A DNA stretch of 9,885 bases from an uncultured Bacteroidales bacterium (GTDB taxonomy: Bacteria; Bacteroidota; Bacteroidia; Bacteroidales; UBA4417): NCBI GenBank assembly GCA_937965665.1, contig CALCJE010000405.1, positions 1 to 9,885 on the forward strand, given 5' to 3'. The position numbers and the translations under genes are program-made. This document shows, one piece after another, positions 1 to 6,730 of this stretch. The notes beneath the pieces are model-generated. The model worked only from the letters and a program-made list of their open reading frames with translations, was not told where the DNA came from and did not search any database. How positions within the stretch are numbered: position 1 is the stretch's first letter; each line of letters begins with the position of its first letter.

Positions 1-959
1 CTCAGAAAAGCGATTTTAAAGTGGATGGCACCCAATTATGGGACACAAACAATGTGTCGGGGCTCGAAAAACGAATCAGTTTCCTGGCTGGCATAAGTGA
101 TTTTTCGCGCAGGTTTCTTTATTGCATCCGAAACGAAAAAATAATATGTACCGAAAAACTGGTGAGCGAAAACGGGGAAGATATATTGAAGTGCTTCCAT
201 AGTTTTTCGTTTACTTCGGCCAATGGGATAAAATTGAAATCGGCGGAATACCTGTCAAAAACCGACGCCCTGGCAGCCCAGTTGCAGGCTATAAAGGAAG
301 CATCGGAAACAGAAAGTTATCTGTTCGATACAGCTACCTCCACGCTTCAGGTAATTGGCCCGGCCAGCGAAGTATTGCTGGAGAGCGAAAATGTTTTCGA
401 CAACAAACCTGCTGCTATGGCAGCAGCAGCTGAAGTGGCTGCCGAATTTGCCCGCGAATGCAACAATCCCGTGGGGTTGCACCTGCTTGAGCACATCCTG
501 CTCCGGCCACGAAATTCAACTTTCAATCTCTTCGAGGTGTGCCTTCATAACTGCGATTGCTTGTGCGAAACAGACCCATACTCATTCCGTGCTTCGGTGG
601 TGTTGCCATACGATGCCGGACATTTCGACAATATGGCATACAGGCAGTATTTCGAAGAAAAAATCAGGGAAGAAGCCCCGGCTCAAATCATGCTCAAAAT
701 CTGCTGGCTGAACAACGACCTGATGAGGCAGTTTGAGCTTGCCTACAAAAAATGGATTGAAACCCTGGCCGCATTTTCATCGGAACCCACGGCAGGTAAC
801 ACAAGCGCATTTAAAGATGCAAATAACCAGATGCTCAGCATATTGGCATCGCTGCACAGCGAATACCCGCAGGCCAGTTTGCACGATTGCGACGAAAGCA
901 AAGAAGGCAGCAATACCGTGATGCTCGGGAAAACAGTTTTAGGAACCTTTAAAAGTTAA
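1..959 (+). CDS. eCIS baseplate-associated conserved protein, C-terminal part (5' truncated by window edge)
   Basis: The frame is open from base 3 with no stop before the left edge. The GTG at 21 follows in-frame codons for QKSDFK, so it is probably internal and the gene starts outside the window. Residue numbers here count from that GTG. Family-like signatures are HLLEHILLRPR (154-164), a Cys cluster C-x3-C-x-C-x-C (174-182) running into ETDPYSFR (183-190), VVLPYDAGHF (193-202), EEAPAQIMLKICWL (217-230) and a C-terminal stretch SLHDCDES...VMLGKTVLGTF (286-310). From memory, this combination is typical of the C-terminus of large proteins near the baseplate genes of extracellular contractile injection systems, often annotated as hypothetical. 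Its stop lies 6 bases before the next gene, consistent with one operon. A structural role in the particle baseplate is inferred; no enzymatic motif is visible. The missing N-terminus prevents a firmer family name. Confidence 0.6.
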   Translation, partial: QKSDFKVDGTQLWDTNNVSGLEKRISFLAGISDFSRRFLYCIRNEKIICTEKLVSENGEDILKCFHSFSFTSANGIKLKSAEYLSKTDALAAQLQAIKEASETESYLFDTATSTLQVIGPASEVLLESENVFDNKPAAMAAAAEVAAEFARECNNPVGLHLLEHILLRPRNSTFNLFEVCLHNCDCLCETDPYSFRASVVLPYDAGHFDNMAYRQYFEEKIREEAPAQIMLKICWLNNDLMRQFELAYKKWIETLAAFSSEPTAGNTSAFKDANNQMLSILASLHSEYPQASLHDCDESKEGSNTVMLGKTVLGTFKS

Positions 960-965
960 ATTGAA

Positions 966-3900
966 ATGAATACAGCAAAATCGTACCCCGTATTTGAAGC
1001 CGACCAGGTGCTTACCAACAGGCACCTTAACGATATGTTCAATTACCTGGAACAGCACGATCGGTTAACACGCATCAAGCTGATAGGCAGCGGAATAGTA
1101 TGCGGGCTTGAAGTTTCATTTCAGGAGAAAGATTCAATCCGGATTTCGAAAGGATGCGGGCTGACTTCGCAGGGATACCTTATCACATACTGCGATACAG
1201 TGTTCACTCACTTTTTGCCTTATAATACCAGGAATTTCCCTGCCGATCTGCTCTTCGTGCAGCAATGCGATGAGGCTGCGCCCGCTGAAAAACCATTTTA
1301 CAAGGATGCTTTTAAAGATGGAATTTTTGAGTTGTTAAGCTCCGCAAGGCTACAGGAACTGAAACCCGGCGAAAAACAAAACGCAGTTGCATTTGCCGAT
1401 AATATTAAAACTGATCTTAAAAAATACGCAGTTGTTCTTTTCCTGGAAACTGAAGAAGAAAACCTGAAAAACTGCGACACCAACGACTGCAACGATAAAG
1501 GCAGCCGCATGGATTTCGAAGTGAGGGCTTTGCTGGTCGAAAAGGCCGTTCTCAACAAACTGAAACTGCAGCAGGAAGTGCCTGTTCCTGTCGGGAAACC
1601 GACCGTTACACCCGACCTGCATCATGTAGAACTGAAAAGGTTTAATGTGCCTGTGCAGGATTTAAAATCGTCGGATGAGGTGTTACAGGCTTTCGCCGCC
1701 CTGGTCGACGATGCCAAGCTACGAAGCATCTCGGAAGTGCTTAATTATTGTTTTATCCATTATTATTACCTGCTCGAAGACGAAACCTTTAATCCCTTCG
1801 AAAATGTATTCGAACAGTTTAAGAAATTAAGGGATGAAATCTTAAAAAACAGTCCTATCCTCATCCAGTACTATTTCGACTTTATTGATGATGTGCTGAA
1901 AGCATATTACGAATTCAAGCATAAGGTGTTCGAGGTGAGCACATCCTGCTGCGGTAACGAACTAAAATTCCCGCTTCACCTGAAACTGGGGGAAGCAACC
2001 GAAGACACTTCAACAGCAGTGCAAAGCAATTACCGCGAGTACTTTATTTACTCACCCCTTTTCGACGACCAGAAAGACAAACTTGCTGAAATACGTTTGC
2101 TCTTCACCCGGCTGAAACTGCTTATCAGCATGGCCGATTTCAATTCGATCAGGAATTTCGGGAACAATACCGTAAAAATAACCCCCAGCCGGTATGGGCA
2201 GGTTGACCTGTCGGAGCGCTGTATACCATTCCATTATAACGTTACCGACCCCGGAAACGAGTTGTACCGCTACTGGAATTATGATAAAACCAGGCGCGGC
2301 AACTACCGCTTCAACCTGGGATACAATGCGTACCAGTATTGCACTGCTGATAATGTGGTTCACCCTTTACTTTATGATATTGAGCGTTTCGATTTCTTCC
2401 GTATCGAAGGCCATATCGGGAAAAATATAACACAGGCGGTAACACTGGTTAAAACCCTTCAGCAGCAAAACAACCTGCCGTTCGACATTACCGCACTGAG
2501 TGCTGATTACATTGGTGCCCTGGTGCGGGGCGAGGAACCACAATGTGTAATCGAAGATCTTGAAAGCGATTACCGGGTGCTTATAGCAGAGTACATCTGC
2601 AAAATACATGATGCTTTCTGCTTTGCAGCCAAACTGCCTTTTGTAGTTCCCGACAGGATATTGAATTTTACGGCAGCCAATTTCAGGAATGTGACGGCTG
2701 AGGATGCCTCGACCCTTAAAAACACGATTTCCTTTAATGCCAATATCCTCGAAAGAGCCAGCCACCCGTTTACCTCGGCATTGGTAAACGAATTTCAGGC
2801 GGTAAAAAAATATGTGAAAGGCGATACCCTTCTGAAACTGTGCAACCCGGGCGCAAATACCATTGGCTCGGCCTATATCGGAATGAAAGGTTCGTTCACC
2901 AACCCGGTAACCATCAATACGGATCTTCCGGTTACTTCCATTCAATTTCATGCCTTCGAATTTGTTGATGCCATTGAAAGTATTCTCGAACTGGTGATGA
3001 ATAATGAACTGGCGGACGTGGATACACGCGAACTCAAAACCCGTCATGACAGGCTCGAAAAAGAAATCAGGGTGCTGAGTGCATTTGCTGTATTATTTCT
3101 GCAAACGCTCGAAAATAATGAGCAATCGAATCTTTCGGACCTGGCCAGTGACCTGTACCTCGATTTACTGATTTTCAACCTCGAAACCTTGCTTAATTCA
3201 TGCTTTGTTGAGCAGGTGGAAGCCCTGAAAAGCGAGTATAACCGCAGGATGGCACAGTACCGGCTTGCAAAAAACTTCAGCTACTATTTCAAAAACCACG
3301 GGGGCATTGAACATAAAGCCGGCGTTCCCCGCGGAGGCACTTTTATTCTGGTGTACCACGAAGAACGGAGAAACCGTTTCATTGACAGAAATTCCCTGTT
3401 TATTAACAAGGACCTTTCGAATCTGATGATTTCGCGCTTCCGCGACCTGGTACAACCCGATGTACCTATTGATACACTCACCTACCAGACGAAGTTGCTG
3501 CAAACTTCCATTTTGTATAAGGATCCTGAACTTTTCATCCGGTTTAAGGATGTGTTAACGCAATACCTCGACGACTGCAAGGATTTGCCCGAAGACAAAC
3601 GGAAGGATTTAACCGACCTCATCAACCGCGAACCCAGGCCGGTACATTTCGAACTAACTGACGGAATGGTAATTGCCGATTTCTACATACCTTATATGTG
3701 TTGCAGCGATTGCCCTCCCATTGCCTATATTTTGCCTGAGCAGCCGCAGGAGCCCGAAGCACCTGCCATTTCAATTGCAACAAAAAGTTTCTGCAGCAAC
3801 GATGCTTCATCGTACCCGGTAACGGTATCACCAAAAGGCGGTGTGGCATCAGGCACAGGGTTAAGTGTGCTGGCCGATGGCAGCTATGTTTTTAAGCCCG

Positions 3901-5279
3901 CCACTGCCGGTTCAGGCATTCATACACTTACTTACGCAGCCAATGGCAAAACTGCATCCGTTCAGGTTGAAGTAATCATAAGCCCGGTTGCGAAATTTTC
4001 GTATACCATAAATGTTGACGGCAACCAGGCCCTGATTACGCTTACCAACGAAACCTCGGGCAGTACAGCCCAAACCACCTGGGAATGGCTTCGCGACGGC
4101 AATACGTTTTCGAAGGAACAAACGCCTGCACCTTTTACCTTTAAAACTGAAGGCCCGATAAAGAATATCACATTAAGGGCAACAAACGGAGCCTGCCCCG
4201 GCGAATCGACACTCGATATTGTAATCCCTAAAGAAGACCCGACGCTTAAGATCGATAAAACCAGTTTTTGTAATAACGACAAAACCGAATACCCGCTTAT
4301 GGTTACCCCTGCTGGCGGAACTATCAGCGGCGATGGCGCAATTGCCCGTGCCGATGGCACTTTCGTGTTTGTTCCGGCCGAAGTGAAAACACCGGGGCAG
4401 GTTACTATTTCGTACACTGCCAACGGCAAATCGGCAACCGTAACAGTAGATGTGTCGCAGATGCCGGTTGCGCAATTCAGTTTCGAAACCAGGACCGAAG
4501 GCGGTGAAATGACGGTAATGCTGAAGAATGAATCAACAGGAACCGGTGATAAAACAAAATATGTTTGGCTCCTCGATGGCAAAACTTTTTCAGAAAACCA
4601 GGATCCTGACAAGCTAACTTTTAAAACTGAAACACTGCCTCATACCATTATGCTGCGCGTGGCAAACGGCGAATGTCTATCCGTTTTCAGCCAGGAAATA
4701 AAACAGCAGGTTGAAGAAAGAACTTTTGTTTTATGCAGTAACGAGAAACGATTCAGGCTCGAACCAAATTTGACAGCAACTGATGTGGTTAATGTACTGA
4801 GCAACGACGGTATAAAAATGCGCGATGCCACACTTGATATTTCACCGGCATCAACGTCCATCGATAAAACAACCGATTTTCATGTTTCGTATACGATCAA
4901 TGGAAAACAGGTTAACGTAACCATAACCCTGCTGTTTGTTGATGCCGGTTTTATGATGAAACTCACCCGGAATACCTCACCTGTAGCCGTATTCCCAACC
5001 ATTCTGACGATGACCGCGAATCTGACCGATGCCGAAAAATATTCGTGGACCATTACCACGGTCACCGGGAGGGTTATCAATTTAACAGGCAGAGAAGCCA
5101 TACTGAATTACCAGCAAAATGATCTTTCGGCAGGCACGCAGCTCACCATCACGTTGACTGTTGTAAAAACCAGCCAAACCGGGGTAACCTGTCAAAACAC
5201 GGCCACCTTTGTGCTCACCGAATCCATTTTCGGGAAACACATGAACCAGGGAGCCTTCGATAATAATACAACAGCATAA
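966..5279 (+). CDS. Large contractile-injection-system protein with C-terminal Ig-like/PKD-like repeats
   Basis: The product is 1437 residues. ATG at 966 is 6 bases after the previous stop, and no better start is visible. The N-terminus is soluble with no signal peptide and carries FEADQVLTNRHLNDMFNYLE (10-29), then a G-x-GIVCGLEV motif (41-50). A second conserved-looking patch, YAVVLFLE...C-x4-C-x2-KG...RALLV (154-191), resembles a family I associate with Bacteroidetes eCIS and related contractile-tail loci. Residues about 230-900 look mostly helical, without a recognised domain. From residue 935 to about 1417 there are three tandem units of 155-170 residues. Each has an Ig-like module starting FCxND or a variant and ending YxxNGKxxxVxV, then a PKD-like module with a central Trp. 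Such modules are known from secreted Bacteroidetes adhesins, usually with a signal peptide and sorting domain, both absent here. Inferred role: particle tip, fibre or target-binding component. Its stop overlaps the tape measure start by one base. A scaffold-only role cannot be excluded. Confidence 0.6.
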   Translation: MNTAKSYPVFEADQVLTNRHLNDMFNYLEQHDRLTRIKLIGSGIVCGLEVSFQEKDSIRISKGCGLTSQGYLITYCDTVFTHFLPYNTRNFPADLLFVQQCDEAAPAEKPFYKDAFKDGIFELLSSARLQELKPGEKQNAVAFADNIKTDLKKYAVVLFLETEEENLKNCDTNDCNDKGSRMDFEVRALLVEKAVLNKLKLQQEVPVPVGKPTVTPDLHHVELKRFNVPVQDLKSSDEVLQAFAALVDDAKLRSISEVLNYCFIHYYYLLEDETFNPFENVFEQFKKLRDEILKNSPILIQYYFDFIDDVLKAYYEFKHKVFEVSTSCCGNELKFPLHLKLGEATEDTSTAVQSNYREYFIYSPLFDDQKDKLAEIRLLFTRLKLLISMADFNSIRNFGNNTVKITPSRYGQVDLSERCIPFHYNVTDPGNELYRYWNYDKTRRGNYRFNLGYNAYQYCTADNVVHPLLYDIERFDFFRIEGHIGKNITQAVTLVKTLQQQNNLPFDITALSADYIGALVRGEEPQCVIEDLESDYRVLIAEYICKIHDAFCFAAKLPFVVPDRILNFTAANFRNVTAEDASTLKNTISFNANILERASHPFTSALVNEFQAVKKYVKGDTLLKLCNPGANTIGSAYIGMKGSFTNPVTINTDLPVTSIQFHAFEFVDAIESILELVMNNELADVDTRELKTRHDRLEKEIRVLSAFAVLFLQTLENNEQSNLSDLASDLYLDLLIFNLETLLNSCFVEQVEALKSEYNRRMAQYRLAKNFSYYFKNHGGIEHKAGVPRGGTFILVYHEERRNRFIDRNSLFINKDLSNLMISRFRDLVQPDVPIDTLTYQTKLLQTSILYKDPELFIRFKDVLTQYLDDCKDLPEDKRKDLTDLINREPRPVHFELTDGMVIADFYIPYMCCSDCPPIAYILPEQPQEPEAPAISIATKSFCSNDASSYPVTVSPKGGVASGTGLSVLADGSYVFKPATAGSGIHTLTYAANGKTASVQVEVIISPVAKFSYTINVDGNQALITLTNETSGSTAQTTWEWLRDGNTFSKEQTPAPFTFKTEGPIKNITLRATNGACPGESTLDIVIPKEDPTLKIDKTSFCNNDKTEYPLMVTPAGGTISGDGAIARADGTFVFVPAEVKTPGQVTISYTANGKSATVTVDVSQMPVAQFSFETRTEGGEMTVMLKNESTGTGDKTKYVWLLDGKTFSENQDPDKLTFKTETLPHTIMLRVANGECLSVFSQEIKQQVEERTFVLCSNEKRFRLEPNLTATDVVNVLSNDGIKMRDATLDISPASTSIDKTTDFHVSYTINGKQVNVTITLLFVDAGFMMKLTRNTSPVAVFPTILTMTANLTDAEKYSWTITTVTGRVINLTGREAILNYQQNDLSAGTQLTITLTVVKTSQTGVTCQNTATFVLTESIFGKHMNQGAFDNNTTA
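3768..4244 (+). repeat. Adhesin-type repeat unit 1 (Ig-like + PKD-like)
   Basis: In-frame protein repeat, residues 935-1093 of the 1437-residue protein (159 residues). It opens with KSFCSND, has a GG-x3-SGTG turn, FKPATAGSG and LTYAANGK, then a PKD-like half with FSYTINVDG, TWEWLRDG, FTFKTEG and a closing TNGAC. It aligns over its whole length with the next unit (SFCNND, FVFVPAE, ISYTANGK, YVWLLDGK, LTFKTET, ANGEC). The similarity is mainly at protein level, with short matching DNA blocks such as the one around TTTAAAACTGAA. Confidence 0.75.
4245..4709 (+). repeat. Adhesin-type repeat unit 2 (Ig-like + PKD-like)
   Basis: Second in-frame unit, residues 1094-1248 (155 residues). It shares with unit 1 the S-F-C-x-N-D opening, GG-x2-SGxG, a DGxxxFxPA block, YxANGKxAxVxV, a W-L-x-DG-x-F-S segment, T-F-K-T-E and a closing NGxC. 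The opening and closing cysteines recur at the same places in units 1 and 2, so they may pair within or between modules. Confidence 0.75.
4710..5216 (+). repeat. Diverged third repeat unit
   Basis: Residues about 1249-1417. The unit keeps the cysteine-asparagine opening (VLCSNE) and the strand VSYTINGKQVNVTI, matching ISYTANGKSATVTV of unit 2. It has lost the GG-x2-SGxG turn. The second half keeps a Trp strand (KYSWTITT), a run of beta-strand-like sequence and a late cysteine (VTCQN). It is followed by a short polar tail to the stop. The assignment is by eye and weaker than for units 1 and 2. Confidence 0.55.
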
Positions 5280-6700
5280 TGTTGCTACGCAATACACATA
5301 TCATTCAAAAACAATCGTTCGAGATCGGTTTCGAAAATCCCGAAAATACGCTTGGTTTGCAGGATCAGATTGCACAGGTATTTTACGAAAACCTGCAACC
5401 ACGTATGGAAAAGATGTTTGATGAAATGTTTGACAATGACCAGTATGCCATGATCGAAAGGCTTGATGTTGACCTTGGCACGCTGGACCCGGAGAACTGG
5501 GAACAGGAATTAACTGACAGGGCCATCGAAAACTTAAAAATAAGCCTGGCGACAGCGCAAAAGGAAATTATCAATGCACAAAATTACCGTTCACAAAGGG
5601 CTGTAGAAATATTTTTCTTTTACCTCGAAAACGGTTTTATGCCCTGGAACAGCAGGTTGAGCACAACCGCCGAACTTGAAAAGCTTCTGATAGTAAACAA
5701 CCAGTTGATCACGCGCCTCATGAAACTGATAGGGTTAAAAGGCCTGGTTGCTGAAAGACTGGTATACCAGTTTTCGGAAGCTTTTTCACAGCGGGTGATA
5801 GATGAAATAATCCCGGGCAAACAGGTTAAAATGCACGAAGTGTTTGAATTACTTCAGGAATTTGATCCTGTTTCGGCGCTACCTCAAACTGGTCAGCAAC
5901 TCAGCAAAGGAATAACTGATATTGCACTGCTGCAGGTTCTGGCTTCAGCGCATGAATTCACAACCGAAAAATATTTTGCCACCCTTCTAAACCATGTTCA
6001 CGGGGATCACATCCTGGAAATCAGAATCAACAAAATTTTAAATGCCATAAAAACACGGAATGAACAAGGCACTGACCCGATAAAAACCACTGAAGAAGAA
6101 TCCTTATTGAGTAGTGACAAACAGAAAACAGAAACAGAACAACGGCAGCCTGACGAAACCTTGAAAATGGAAAATCCTGCATCAGTTAAAACCGATGCCG
6201 GAGAAATCTATATCGAAAATGCGGGCCTGGTTTTGTTGCACCCGTTTTTGATGAACCTGTTCGAAAATATTGGATTAGTAGAGGACGAGAAATGGCATGA
6301 TGATTTCTGTCAGCAAAAAGCAGTACTTATCCTGCAATACCTGGCAAAAGGAATATCTCCTGCTGACGAACACGAACTGGTGCTGAATAAAATTATGTGT
6401 GGCCTGAAGCCGGAAGACGTGATAAACACGGCATTAGAAGTTGAAGCGGAGACTAAAATAGAATGTGAAAACCTGCTCGCTGCCGTAATAGAACACTGGC
6501 GGATTTTGCGAAATACCAGTGTTGAAAGCCTGCGTGAAACATTTCTTCAGCGCAGCGCAAAACTATCGGTGGTTGACCAGGGCTGGTTATTGCAGGTCAA
6601 ACAAAAATCATTCGATGTATTGCTGAATCACCTTCCCTGGGGAATTGGAATTGTAAAGATACCGGTCATGAATGAAATGCTCTTCGTTGAATGGGCATAA
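5279..6700 (+). CDS. Contractile injection system tape measure protein
   Basis: The product is 473 residues and matches the eCIS tape measure family (Afp14/Pvc14-like). Signatures in order are HIIQKQSFEI (7-16), IERLDVDLG (59-67), FFFYLENGFMPWNS (112-125), ENAGLVLLHPFL (313-324), HELVLNKIMCGL (365-376), and a C-terminal block with W-L-L-Q-V (436-440), LPWGIGIVKIPVM (452-464) and a terminal WA. In this family the protein is thought to set tube length during assembly. Residues about 258-308 form a charged K/E/Q/T-rich linker between the two conserved halves. ATG at 5279 overlaps the upstream TAA by one base (TAATG), suggesting translational coupling. At 473 residues it looks compact next to long phage tape measures, hinting at a short particle. 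No transmembrane segment is evident. An AAA ATPase gene, often near this gene in eCIS loci, is not adjacent here. Confidence 0.88.
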   Translation: MLLRNTHIIQKQSFEIGFENPENTLGLQDQIAQVFYENLQPRMEKMFDEMFDNDQYAMIERLDVDLGTLDPENWEQELTDRAIENLKISLATAQKEIINAQNYRSQRAVEIFFFYLENGFMPWNSRLSTTAELEKLLIVNNQLITRLMKLIGLKGLVAERLVYQFSEAFSQRVIDEIIPGKQVKMHEVFELLQEFDPVSALPQTGQQLSKGITDIALLQVLASAHEFTTEKYFATLLNHVHGDHILEIRINKILNAIKTRNEQGTDPIKTTEEESLLSSDKQKTETEQRQPDETLKMENPASVKTDAGEIYIENAGLVLLHPFLMNLFENIGLVEDEKWHDDFCQQKAVLILQYLAKGISPADEHELVLNKIMCGLKPEDVINTALEVEAETKIECENLLAAVIEHWRILRNTSVESLRETFLQRSAKLSVVDQGWLLQVKQKSFDVLLNHLPWGIGIVKIPVMNEMLFVEWA

Positions 6701-6730
6701 ACTATCAGGTGAAATTTTAAATTTAACATC

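Noticed and set aside
355..711. 118-codon plus-strand frame inside the baseplate-associated gene
   Set aside because: It is out of frame within a gene showing clear family motifs. The product is rich in Cys, Trp and Ser with no coherent fold.
2367..3047. 226-codon open frame on the minus strand
   Set aside because: It lies wholly antisense to the 1437-residue gene, which is intact. The product has no recognisable domain and its composition looks like a codon-bias shadow.
3962..4612. 216-codon open frame on the minus strand
   Set aside because: It is antisense to the Ig/PKD repeat region. The low-complexity Val/Ser/Leu-rich product arises from the reverse complement of beta-rich repeats.
3768..4709. 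Repeat array as a CRISPR or mobile-element signature
   Set aside because: The repetition is at protein level in one open frame with a period of about 159 codons and diverged DNA. There are no short direct repeats with spacers and no terminal inverted repeats.
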